Positions 18,538 through 26,357 of a stretch of DNA of 64,000 nucleotides are shown here, one piece after another. Numbering within the stretch: position 1 is the first letter of the stretch; each line of letters opens with the position of its first letter. The stretch covers positions 1-64,000 of the forward strand of contig JARWZO010000028.1 of assembly GCA_029866325.1 (NCBI GenBank). Reading direction: 5' to 3'. The stretch is from Fluviicola sp. GTDB lineage: Bacteria; Bacteroidota; Bacteroidia; Flavobacteriales_D; Crocinitomicaceae. The notes beneath the pieces are model-generated. The model did not search any database and was not told the DNA's origin. It saw only the letters and a list, made by a program, of their open reading frames with translations. The position numbers and the translations under genes were made by a program.

Positions 18538-18888
18538 TTAAAGGATAATCAGGTCATTGACTTCAATTTCAGAAATCATCTGACGTTTTCCGTTCTCAAG
18601 ACGATAAAACCTGGATACCAATTTCCCTTCTATAGCCAAACTTGCACCTTTTGTGCACAATTCTTCCAACACACTCACCCATCTGCCCCAGGCGGTCATG
18701 CGGTGCCAGTTTTGTCTGACACACACATTCCCGTCTTCATCGAGGTACGACTCATTGGTCGAGAGTGAAAATTGAGCGACTTTCCTTCCGCCGGGCAATA
18801 CTGCGATTCGTGGGTCGGAGGTCATTTTACCAATGAGATTTACGTGATTCATGTGAAATTGCTGCGTAGTGATTGCATGATTACTCAT
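18538..18888 (-). CDS. Single-stranded DNA-binding protein paralogue, OB fold only
   Basis: The 116-residue protein shows HVNLIGKMTSDPRIAVLPGG, VAQFSLST, QNWHRMTAWGRWVSVLEELCTKGASLAIEGKLVSR and SEIEVNDLII, the normal SSB strand order, and ends without an acidic tail. The start at 18888 leaves a 13-bp gap from the previous gene; an internal Met at 18852 (MNHVNLIGKM) matches the family start better and may be the real one. It is the middle member of the tandem trio. Confidence 0.85.
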   Translation of the reverse strand: MSNHAITTQQFHMNHVNLIGKMTSDPRIAVLPGGRKVAQFSLSTNESYLDEDGNVCVRQNWHRMTAWGRWVSVLEELCTKGASLAIEGKLVSRFYRLENGKRQMISEIEVNDLIIL

Positions 18889-18901
18889 AATGAAAGCCGG
18901 T

Positions 18902-19246
18902 TTAGTTGGTTGCTTTTGATGTTAGTACCAAAAACCCGCTCATTTCAATCTCTGTACTAAAGCGTTTTTCACCTGTTTTGGTTTCGTAGCTTTTGTTCAC
19001 CAAACGACCTTCCACAATTATCTCTGTGCCTTTGTTTAATAACTTAGAGATATTGTCTACTTGTTTTCCCCAAGCAACTACATTGTGCCATTGTGTGTTA
19101 TCAACCCATTCACCATTTTTGTCTTTGTACGGTTCACGGGTTGCAAGGCTCATTTTAGCTACTTGAGTTCCCGATTGGAATTTTGTGATTTCAGGTTGTT
19201 TGCCAAGACGACCGATCAAGCTTACTTTGTTACGTAATGTGTTCAT
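18902..19246 (-). CDS. Single-stranded DNA-binding protein paralogue, OB fold only
   Basis: This 114-residue protein is the most canonical of the three: NKVSLIGRLGKQPEITKFQSG, AKMSLATREPYKDKNGEWVDNTQWHNVVAWGKQ, then NKGTEIIVEGRLVNKSYETKTGEKRF and a last strand TEIEMSGFLVL. It ends in a few polar residues and not in the acidic tip of housekeeping SSB. It leads the cluster. A complete Tn7-like transposon is inserted 193 bp upstream, so any regulatory site further away has been displaced. Confidence 0.87.
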   Translation of the reverse strand: MNTLRNKVSLIGRLGKQPEITKFQSGTQVAKMSLATREPYKDKNGEWVDNTQWHNVVAWGKQVDNISKLLNKGTEIIVEGRLVNKSYETKTGEKRFSTEIEMSGFLVLTSKATN

Positions 19247-19439
19247 ACTGTTTGTGTTTTAAACGTTTGTAAATAATTTGTTTTGTTACGACCAATCCTT
19301 GTAACTGATTGATGATGCAAAGTTGTAGTTGTCTCAAAATCAGATTCGGTTAAAATTCAATTACTGTCGATTATTTTTCGTTTGTAAACGGTTATAATCG
19401 TTTTTAAATCTGATTATCAAGTATTTGTTTAGAATATTA
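19247..19439. other. Chromosomal upstream region of the ssb cluster, cut by the transposon
   Basis: This AT-rich stretch must hold the ssb promoter. A CAACTTTG on the minus strand, around 19320, is close to the -7 consensus. TATTA at 19435-19439 is the left copy of the target-site duplication. No gene is seen. Confidence 0.5.
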
Positions 19440-19497
19440 TGTCCGATACAAAAGAAAATGAAACAGGGAATAGAAGATGGTGAAACAAATCTTATAG
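19440..19497. repeat. Left transposon end with TnsB-like sites
   Basis: The 11-bp terminal repeat is followed by two copies of a TGAAACA-type motif in the same orientation: 19459-19473 and 19481-19497 (TGAAACAAATCTTATAG). The second closely resembles a site in the right end. Tn7 ends carry several TnsB sites of this kind; binding here is inferred. Confidence 0.8.
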
Positions 19498-19519
19498 ATG
19501 CAAAAAAATGATAATCAAA

Positions 19520-19549
19520 AAGGACTGTTTCTTTACTGAAACAGTCCTT
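19520..19549 (-). terminator. Rho-independent terminator of the exported-protein gene
   Basis: A perfect 12-bp stem (19520-19531 with 19538-19549, AAGGACTGTTTC and its complement) with a 6-nt loop is followed by T residues on the minus strand. It lies just inside the left end and would keep cargo transcription from leaving the element. Confidence 0.85.
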
Positions 19550-19615
19550 AGAATAAGAATAGAGTCTACTTTAAAGATCTCTCAAATTAATTACTGAAAA
19601 TTTTTAATCAAAAAT

Positions 19616-21487
19616 CTACTTGTCTGTAAAGGCTCCTTTATTGGTTTCAAACAAAGTTTTAAGACGAACCTCGACAATATCGTTTGTTTCATTAATAGCT
19701 AAATTGCATTTCGTAATTAAACTATTGATATCAGCAATATCAGTCGATGAAAAATAAGGTTTTGCTAAAATCTCATTAAGCATTTCTTTGTTTGCCTTCA
19801 AATTCTTGAGCGTTTGCTCGAATAAAGTTGGATTTACTGGAATCGGTATCGTTGGAGCATTCGTGTCAGGATTTTTAGTCTTTTCAATAGTAAATAATAA
19901 GCGTTGAAGCGCAGCATAGCCTTTAGAATAAACTTCGTTTGATTGTTCAACCACCTGTAATATTTGGTTTCTTCTAGATTTTTCGTTGTTAACCAAATCA
20001 TTGTAAACCTTTTCAGCTTTTTGTGATTCTTCAAAGCATCTTCTGCACTTATCATTCTTGTTTTTTAAATCTATAAGATTTGTTACATCACTTTTCAATC
20101 TTTCATTTACAATATCTGACCTAATAATTGATTTAACCAATTCCTCAAACTTTGTGGAAAAGATATAGTTTTCAGCCATACTTTGTAGATTCAAAACATT
20201 TGAATGAAATGTCGTCTCAAGAATGAAGTCAAGCTCTTTTGTCGTTTCAATGTAGCTTGAGATGACGGCTAAATCAGAATTGTCAACTTTCGCCAGTTCC
20301 TTATCCATGATATTGAATACAGGTAACAATAAGCGATACATAGCAAGAGAATTTGCAGTTTGGCTAACGCAGGTAGTTAAATCTGTATAAATTATTTCAT
20401 AATGCTGTTGTTTAAGAATGGTGTTTATTTTGGTTTGATTAACCCTCGTTCGGAAATCATATAGAGCATTGTATGCCAATTTAAGCTTTTCAGTATTAAG
20501 TTCACTTCCCTGAGCCGCAACACCTTCAGCAATTATTAGCTTACTTTTGTAAAAGCTCAATAGGTTTTCTTCCGCTGCTAATTGTTGAACTGAAAGTCTT
20601 GACTTAATCATTCCAAAATCAGCTGTCAATTTTTCCAATTCATCTTTTGTAATATCACAACTACCCTTTTCACGATTAAATCTTGATGGTAAGCCTTTTT
20701 CGTCTAAATAATTTGATAATCCAGTTTCAATAATGATATAAGGATACTCCGTATATAATGTGTTGTTAACGTATAAATTCAATCTCCCTCCATGGTCTGG
20801 TGCTATTTTAAGACCTGATTTCGGAACAGGATTTGGAATATTTGGGCAAATAAAGACTACTTTGTATGAATGAGGTTGTATTCCTAATTCTGCTGGTTTG
20901 AACGCATCAAAGCTTACAGATGCATTAATGGTTTTTGAGGAACTAAGATTCGTAACAACATCATTCAAAAAGCCAAAAACCATTTTGGCAGCAGCAGGAC
21001 CATAAATAGATGCCGGATTCTCTATAATAGGTCCAACTTTATCTGAAACTTTTTTTATGATCTCAATTGGCTCATTCTTTAATTTGGTTTCTACACCTAC
21101 ATTAACCGTAGGCAAATCCGCAGAAAACTTGCTTATTGGGATTTTACGCACCACCGTCTTGTCAGAAAAAATGGCTACCGAAAACTTTCCTTTTTCTTTT
21201 TCCAATAAATACAATGGTGAGCTTTCAGATTTCCCATTGTAGGTAATTGATAATTCGGCAAAAAAGAACTCCATTTTATTGAACTTCCCTAGAAATTCTT
21301 TATCTCTTAATTTGTCCTCATTTCTAAAAAGAACGGACACGGCATAATAGGGATAATCATCAAGGTTTGGCTTAGTGGTTGCATCAGGCCGTGGAACATT
21401 ATCATTTTGAGAGGTCCCAAGATCAGTTTTTTGAGCGAACAAATTTGCTGAAATCGCACAAAAAAGAATTAATAAATTTCTTTTCAT
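19616..21487 (-). CDS. Exported protein of unknown function (transposon cargo)
   Basis: The 623-residue protein has a signal peptide (MKRNLLILFCAISANLFAQ), a beta-rich first 270 residues (YYAVSVLFRNEDKL; YNGKSESSPLYLLEKEKGKF) and a long helical, coiled-coil-like second half with a lone CRRC pair. No enzyme or sorting domain is recognised. Export is unusual for defence cargo, so the protein may act in the envelope or be unrelated to defence. It is the outermost cargo gene, transcribed toward the left end and closed by its own terminator. A 16-bp palindrome lies 68 bp upstream of its start, in the gap shared with the RNA gene. Confidence 0.6.
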   Translation of the reverse strand: MKRNLLILFCAISANLFAQKTDLGTSQNDNVPRPDATTKPNLDDYPYYAVSVLFRNEDKLRDKEFLGKFNKMEFFFAELSITYNGKSESSPLYLLEKEKGKFSVAIFSDKTVVRKIPISKFSADLPTVNVGVETKLKNEPIEIIKKVSDKVGPIIENPASIYGPAAAKMVFGFLNDVVTNLSSSKTINASVSFDAFKPAELGIQPHSYKVVFICPNIPNPVPKSGLKIAPDHGGRLNLYVNNTLYTEYPYIIIETGLSNYLDEKGLPSRFNREKGSCDITKDELEKLTADFGMIKSRLSVQQLAAEENLLSFYKSKLIIAEGVAAQGSELNTEKLKLAYNALYDFRTRVNQTKINTILKQQHYEIIYTDLTTCVSQTANSLAMYRLLLPVFNIMDKELAKVDNSDLAVISSYIETTKELDFILETTFHSNVLNLQSMAENYIFSTKFEELVKSIIRSDIVNERLKSDVTNLIDLKNKNDKCRRCFEESQKAEKVYNDLVNNEKSRRNQILQVVEQSNEVYSKGYAALQRLLFTIEKTKNPDTNAPTIPIPVNPTLFEQTLKNLKANKEMLNEILAKPYFSSTDIADINSLITKCNLAINETNDIVEVRLKTLFETNKGAFTDK

Positions 21488-21554
21488 AATTATACGTAAT
21501 AGTGATTAAAAACCTAATCTAGAAAAAAAAAGAATAAAGGTCTCATTTCTAAAT

Positions 21555-21570
21555 AAATAGTTAACTATTT
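21555..21570. promoter_or_regulatory. 16-bp palindrome in a divergent promoter region
   Basis: AAATAGTTAACTATTT is perfectly self-complementary. It lies between the exported-protein gene (-) and the tRNA-like RNA (+), where an operator would be expected. No regulator is assigned. Another 6-bp inverted repeat (AGTACC 21595-21600, GGTACT 21628-21633) lies between it and the RNA. Confidence 0.35.
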
Positions 21571-21621
21571 TATTCAAATGACTTTTGATGTACAAGTACC
21601 GTGTGTTTTAAAAAAAAGCGC

Positions 21622-21643
21622 TATCTTGGTACTAATACTTTTA
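21622..21643 (+). promoter_or_regulatory. Candidate promoter of the tRNA-like RNA
   Basis: Two possible -7 boxes are present, TATCTTGG (21622-21629) and TACTTTTA (21636-21643). The second would start the RNA almost at the acceptor stem; the first would need 5' processing. Neither has a good -33 TTTG. Confidence 0.35.
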
Positions 21644-21646
21644 GAT

Positions 21647-21788
21647 GTCTCAATAGTTTAATTGGAAAAAACATGGCGGCATTTAAACAAGGAGCGATGA
21701 TTTTTAACCATCATATGTAGGTTCGATTCCTGCTTGAGACACTAATGCTCCTTGTTATAGACTGATTCTTTATGTATCAGTCTTTTTT
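21647..21788 (+). ncRNA. tRNA-like RNA with 22-nt insertion, predicted pseudoknot and own terminator
   Basis: The fold reads: acceptor GTCTCAA (21647-21653) with TTGAGAC (21734-21740); U8, A9; D-stem GTTT/AAAC (21656-21659, 21669-21672) with GG in the loop; T-stem GTAGG/CCTGC with loop TTCGATT (21717-21733); discriminator A and no encoded CCA. A 17-nt arm at 21696-21712 has loop TTTTTAA, giving anticodon UUU (Lys type), with an A-C mismatch at pair 31-39. Between positions 26 and 27 lie 22 extra nt (21674-21695), of which AACAAGGAGC (21686-21695) is perfectly complementary to GCTCCTTGTT (21747-21756), just 3' of the acceptor. The helices cross, so a pseudoknot or a switch is predicted. A terminator hairpin follows. 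An ordinary tRNA would have neither feature. Confidence 0.7.
21759..21788 (+). terminator. Terminator of the tRNA-like RNA
   Basis: AGACTGAT (21759-21766) pairs with ATCAGTCT (21776-21783), followed by a run of six T. It lies 11 nt before the nuclease start codon, so that gene needs readthrough or its own promoter. Confidence 0.85.
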
Positions 21789-21795
21789 ATTTTTG
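21788..21795 (+). promoter_or_regulatory. -7 box embedded in the terminator T-tract
   Basis: TATTTTTG fits TAnnTTTG exactly and ends 4 nt before ATG 21800, predicting a leaderless nuclease mRNA. No -33 TTTG is seen; that position falls in the terminator hairpin. Confidence 0.4.
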
Positions 21796-21799
21796 GTAT

Positions 21800-22486
21800 A
21801 TGAGTAATTTAAAAAATATACAAAGGAAGTTAAGCGAAGGTGTTTCAGGTTGGTTGTTATTTGAATTCAACTGCTTTAGAGGATATCTTTTTAATGAAAA
21901 ATATTTATCCTACCCAGTAGGACAAATACTAAACAGTATCACTGAATATAAAACACTTACGGAAATTAATCACCCATGCGGCAATGCTGGACAAGGAAGA
22001 CCACTACAGATTGACTTCGTTTTAACTGACAATCAACCATCATGGAAATTTGCATTTGAATCGAAATGGATAGGTAACACAATGATTTCACTTGGCTCCA
22101 TTATATGGGATTTAATACGACTTCAAAATCTAGATGCCCATCATCAGGGTATAAGATCATATTTTATCTTGGCAGGGTTTGATAAGAAAATCAATATTTT
22201 ATTTCAAGACTTTGATGTCTGTTATATTGTTGGTTCACAAAAGGAAAACAAATTAACTAACGTTAATTCAACGTATTTGGTTTTTGACTTATGTAAACTT
22301 GATTCAACAACAAAAACATACATCAATGAAAAAATGAGAAAATACCCGAATTTTAATCTATATTCAAAAATACGTTGTAGACCTGCTCATAGATTCCCTA
22401 AAAATGACATTATAAATATGACATTCTCAACTTACATATTTGAAGTTTTCAAACCTGACAGAACTCACAAGATTAAAACCCTCTAA
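21800..22486 (+). CDS. Small PD-(D/E)XK nuclease-like protein next to the tRNA-like RNA
   Basis: The 228-residue protein carries a restriction-endonuclease-type signature: D72 in LQIDFVLTD, then E87-S-K89 in WKFAFESKW, followed by a helix (IIWDLIRLQNL) and a strand (SYFILAGF), the order of the PD-(D/E)XK core. There is no DNA-binding or ATPase domain and no signal peptide, so it is probably a cytoplasmic nuclease whose specificity comes from a partner. The gene begins 11 nt after the RNA's terminator, on the same strand. I infer that the RNA and the protein act together; the order RNA, terminator, protein also occurs in type III toxin-antitoxin loci, but there the RNA is a set of repeats. Confidence 0.6.
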   Translation: MSNLKNIQRKLSEGVSGWLLFEFNCFRGYLFNEKYLSYPVGQILNSITEYKTLTEINHPCGNAGQGRPLQIDFVLTDNQPSWKFAFESKWIGNTMISLGSIIWDLIRLQNLDAHHQGIRSYFILAGFDKKINILFQDFDVCYIVGSQKENKLTNVNSTYLVFDLCKLDSTTKTYINEKMRKYPNFNLYSKIRCRPAHRFPKNDIINMTFSTYIFEVFKPDRTHKIKTL

Positions 22487-22513
22487 TACGAAGCTCCAAT
22501 AGATTTTATTAGG

Positions 22514-22543
22514 TTGATTTCTAAATTCTCTTTGTTATCTTGC
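22514..22543 (+). promoter_or_regulatory. Promoter of the SEC-C nuclease gene
   Basis: TTG (22514-22516) and TATCTTGC (22536-22543) are 19 nt apart. A start near 22550 gives a 5' leader of about 70 nt to ATG 22623. Its -7 sequence resembles TATCTTGG upstream of the tRNA-like RNA, so the two units may be expressed alike. Confidence 0.5.
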
Positions 22544-22622
22544 ATAGTAGTTAGAATTCAATAATTTAACAAAAATACTATTCTACATACTTGAACCAGC
22601 CATAATACTATTCAATCTAGAC

Positions 22623-25600
22623 ATGAAATTAGGACGAAATGATCGTTGCTTTTGCGGAAGCGGCAAAAAGTACAAAAAATGTTGTCTTGGAAAAGCGACG
22701 CCACCTGAGTTAAGTCCTTCAGAGATTTTTTTCAGAAGATACAACACAATTGATTTATTAAAGTCATTTGCTGGTCTTTCTTTACTTCCTGAAAATCATG
22801 GGAAGAACTTTCGACTAGAAGAACTTGCATTTTTAGTGTCAAAAAACAGCAATTCAAATACTGAATTGGCAAATCAAAAGGAGTTAAAAAACTTCTTGGA
22901 TGAAGAACATTCCTATCATCTCATGGAAGATTATCCAACGAATTTATTCACTGACTTGGTGACATTTTATGGTGGGGATTATTTGATTTTCCCTGGAATC
23001 ACTGAATATGGCTCTTTTCCTCTTTCCAGCTTATTTAAAGCTATATTTCATTGGCCAACAGATAGTATTCCTGATGATTTCAGGAACAATTGTATTCATT
23101 TAAGTCTCTTCATTTTATCACTGTCCGATCAAATTGCACAGCGATTGGATACTAAACGTTACACGAAGGGCATTATTGAGGAGACTGAAATTTATATTCC
23201 CTCAAAGGATATATTTGATAAGTTAAAGTCTGCTGTTTCTTTCTCCAAAACTGAAATAATCGATCTTTTGAAAAGAAATCAAATAGCTCCTGAAGCTATG
23301 GCACCTTTCATATTCGATTCCGATTTGGAAAGTAATCCAAATGAAAGTGTAAATCCGATATGGTACAAACCAATCATTAGAATTGAAGATGAGTTCATAG
23401 TTGTTTCTCCAACCACTATGAGTTTAGCTTTGACGGACTTCATATGGTCTGAGGCTGAACGACGAGGATGTATAAAGGAAGTGAATGATGCCTACCACAA
23501 CTTTATTTGGAATCAACTTCAAGGGCAGCTAGGAATCATTGGATTTGACAATTTAGATTTCGTCATTTCATCAGAACAGGAGTTAAATTCAAAAATTGGT
23601 CTCTACAGGTTTGATAGTGACAAAATTGCACTTGTTCAATATATATACGATTCCGGTGAAAATTATAAAACTGCAGGATTTACATTAGATCTCAAAGGTC
23701 TTAGTATCCAAGCTAAAAGTGTCTTCACGAATTTAAAAGAGAACCTCGAATTCAAAGATTACGAGTTTTTTCATCTAATAGTTATTTCCCCGATAGGAAG
23801 AGAATTTATGATCCCTTTAAGGGGAGATGAGCAAATACCATGTATTGCGCTAACTCCATTCGAAATAGATGTATTATGGAATTCGGGTGATACAAAAGCC
23901 ATTGATTTATGGAAATTCGCGGTCGCGAGATCGAAAACATTATCTTCCAATGGAGGACTTTCATATTCGCTTCTTGATCAGTTTAAATTCTATAAAGAAC
24001 ACCATGAATCTTTTTATTGGAACGACAACACAAAATCTGCATGGATTGATATTGAACCAGGATATGCAGCTGAATTAATTTATGAATCAAAACTCAAAAA
24101 AGACGCTCATTCTGTTCCCAAAAAAGTCAACGGCAGGGTCGTTAATGTCGAGGTACTGAGAAAAGATGAATATGAACCCGTATATGTTGATTTATCTAGT
24201 TTAGCTAGTGGAGAACTCGAATTTATGATGGAAGGATTTTCTCAAGCTGTTTGGGTGAGACCAAAAAATACGGTGAAAGGTAAAAACGATCGTCTTCGTC
24301 ACATTTACTGGGAGATAAATTGCCTGATATCTTATTGGTTATGGCAAATACAAGATGATATCAAGGGCGATTTAAAATTTCTCGGAGAATCACCAATCGA
24401 GATTTTATTTGATTTAATTCTAGAAAGAGACTTCGATGCTAATGACATGGGTATCGAACGAGTCGATAACTTATTAGATTTCTTTCAATACAAAGTTTTA
24501 TCTGATGGCATTATTATTTCTGTTCCAAAAGAACTAATGCCATACTTGTACGGGACCGATAATGCAGGTGAAAGGGTCTTAGTTCAAGTTTTGCTATTGG
24601 CTCTAAATGAATTATTTAATTCCAAGAGTAGTCCTTTAATTGATACTGTTAGGATCGCTCAAATTATCGAGCAAAAGGCTCCTTTGGGGCATAAGAAAAA
24701 AATGCTCATGCTTGATCCAAATGACAACATCTTAATCCTACCAGATAACTTAAGTGATCATAGACTTGTTCAGGAATATGATTGTAGTATTGTACTAGAT
24801 ACAATCTGCCCCAAATTAGGAACTGACTGTCCTCCAGTTGGAAAAATCACGAATATAGATGATAAAAGAAAACTATCCTCAGAGATTGTTCAAAAGGCAT
24901 TATTACCATTACTAAGAGAAAAAATTAACTTGTTTAATGGTGAAGATCTTTTAAAGGAACTGATTTCCTTAAACGAAAGCCTGATAAAAAGAAAGGAAGA
25001 ACTCCGAATCTTCACTCCTACTCGAATTGCTTGTTATGTATCAGTAGAGCAGCATCAGATTGATTTGTCGTCAGAAATGGGCTTATTGGATAGAACAAGT
25101 ATTGCCACACGTTGCTTAATAGAGCACATCGCTGCCGAAGGGTGTACAGGGAACAAAATCGTTTCAACTGCCGGACTTGATGAATTGATCGCTATTATGG
25201 ATCAAATTAATATCTGGGGCTCACTCAGTGATCAAATTAACTTTAATCTAGTCGATATAGATTTGGGGATATTAGCTTCAGGTAGAGTCGGAACCAGCAA
25301 AGGACATAAAGATGTTTTTGAGGCGTACTATACAGGAAAAACGAATGAAAATATCGAGGATGCCGTTGATCACTACAGTCAAGTTTTCCCGCAAATAGAG
25401 GGCATCGAAGGTGAGGATATACCTATAGCACTTGATGATGCATTTAAAGCTGATTTTGGAGTTACACTGACACGAATTTGCGAATTTATCGATACAATTG
25501 CATTAATTGGTCACTTCCAAAAAGCAGCTTGGGCGTCTTTCGAACTTAAATTACTTCGGGATAAAATAAACGAATACGCATCTTTTGACGAAAGTGAATT

Positions 25601-26357
25601 TCAAAACGCAATTTCGTATTTAAGCCTTACTAATCGAGGTAAGGTGGAAAACATACCTACTGGGTATGATTATTTAGATATATTCCCCTGGAGGTTTAAT
25701 AGAATGTTATCTCTCCTAAGAAAACCAATTGTAATTGTAAAAAACCCTGATTCAGAATCAGAAATAGTATATTGGGGAGTTCGACAGTCCGTACTTTGTA
25801 AGCGATTCATATCCGAACAATTATTTTCCGATCGCTTTAGAGCTCTAAAAGATAGTAAAGTCAAAAAGTATTTGGGAACATTCGCACAGAAAAGAGGTGC
25901 AGAATTAGTGCAAACTATTTTAGCTACAATCAAGGAACCTGAATTAATAATTGATACTGATGTTTACATTGGTCCTAAACATTCATTAAAGAACGAAAAG
26001 GATATAGGAGATATTGATATTCTGATTATTGATGCATCTAGAAGACTTCTTTTTAGCATTGAATGCAAAAGCATGTCGCCAAGTCGAAATATTAAAGAAA
26101 TGGTAGAAGAACTCAATAAAATTTTCGGTGGAGAAAAAGGGTGGTTGAAGAAACATGAAATAAGGCATGATTGGATAAAAAACAATCGCGAACAGATTAC
26201 TAAAAAGTATCAAATTGACGTCTCGGATTTTGAGATCAGATCTTTCTTTGTAACCCAAGAAGAGATGTTAACTCCTCACATCAAAGAAGAATTATCGATG
26301 CCATTTTTAACGAGTTACGATATCACAAAAGACGGCTATAATACTCTAGTTAGATAA
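22623..26357 (+). CDS. Giant SEC-C / PD-(D/E)XK nuclease protein, probable defence effector
   Basis: The 1244-residue protein opens with a textbook SEC-C zinc motif, GRNDRCFCGSGKKYKKCC (residues 4-21, ligands C9, C11, C20, C21), as in the SecA C-terminus and many nuclease-linked proteins. Residues 30-1100 are unassigned. The C-terminus has a PD-(D/E)XK core: GDIDILIID (D1130, D1132), then E1147-C-K1149 in FSIECKSM, resembling Mrr/NERD-type nucleases. No Walker motif is seen. I infer a defence nuclease with a large sensing middle region. It lies on the same strand as the small nuclease, 136 bp downstream, with its own promoter, and its stop region overlaps the 3' end of the convergent Avs-like gene by 12 bp. 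Confidence 0.65.
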   Translation: MKLGRNDRCFCGSGKKYKKCCLGKATPPELSPSEIFFRRYNTIDLLKSFAGLSLLPENHGKNFRLEELAFLVSKNSNSNTELANQKELKNFLDEEHSYHLMEDYPTNLFTDLVTFYGGDYLIFPGITEYGSFPLSSLFKAIFHWPTDSIPDDFRNNCIHLSLFILSLSDQIAQRLDTKRYTKGIIEETEIYIPSKDIFDKLKSAVSFSKTEIIDLLKRNQIAPEAMAPFIFDSDLESNPNESVNPIWYKPIIRIEDEFIVVSPTTMSLALTDFIWSEAERRGCIKEVNDAYHNFIWNQLQGQLGIIGFDNLDFVISSEQELNSKIGLYRFDSDKIALVQYIYDSGENYKTAGFTLDLKGLSIQAKSVFTNLKENLEFKDYEFFHLIVISPIGREFMIPLRGDEQIPCIALTPFEIDVLWNSGDTKAIDLWKFAVARSKTLSSNGGLSYSLLDQFKFYKEHHESFYWNDNTKSAWIDIEPGYAAELIYESKLKKDAHSVPKKVNGRVVNVEVLRKDEYEPVYVDLSSLASGELEFMMEGFSQAVWVRPKNTVKGKNDRLRHIYWEINCLISYWLWQIQDDIKGDLKFLGESPIEILFDLILERDFDANDMGIERVDNLLDFFQYKVLSDGIIISVPKELMPYLYGTDNAGERVLVQVLLLALNELFNSKSSPLIDTVRIAQIIEQKAPLGHKKKMLMLDPNDNILILPDNLSDHRLVQEYDCSIVLDTICPKLGTDCPPVGKITNIDDKRKLSSEIVQKALLPLLREKINLFNGEDLLKELISLNESLIKRKEELRIFTPTRIACYVSVEQHQIDLSSEMGLLDRTSIATRCLIEHIAAEGCTGNKIVSTAGLDELIAIMDQINIWGSLSDQINFNLVDIDLGILASGRVGTSKGHKDVFEAYYTGKTNENIEDAVDHYSQVFPQIEGIEGEDIPIALDDAFKADFGVTLTRICEFIDTIALIGHFQKAAWASFELKLLRDKINEYASFDESEFQNAISYLSLTNRGKVENIPTGYDYLDIFPWRFNRMLSLLRKPIVIVKNPDSESEIVYWGVRQSVLCKRFISEQLFSDRFRALKDSKVKKYLGTFAQKRGAELVQTILATIKEPELIIDTDVYIGPKHSLKNEKDIGDIDILIIDASRRLLFSIECKSMSPSRNIKEMVEELNKIFGGEKGWLKKHEIRHDWIKNNREQITKKYQIDVSDFEIRSFFVTQEEMLTPHIKEELSMPFLTSYDITKDGYNTLVR

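Noticed and set aside
17221-19439. Panacea pair and ssb genes as transposon cargo
   Set aside because: They lie outside the left tip and its TATTA duplication, so they belong to the chromosome.
21674-21716. A class II tRNA with a long variable arm (ATGAT/ATCAT as the variable stem)
   Set aside because: The remaining sequence TGGCGGCATTTAAACAAGG cannot form a 5-bp anticodon stem, so this fold leaves no anticodon arm.
21647-21741. An ordinary tRNA-Lys gene
   Set aside because: The acceptor, D and T arms fit, but the 22-nt insertion, the A-C mismatch in the anticodon stem, the perfect pairing with the 3' flank and the attached terminator are not those of a normal tRNA.
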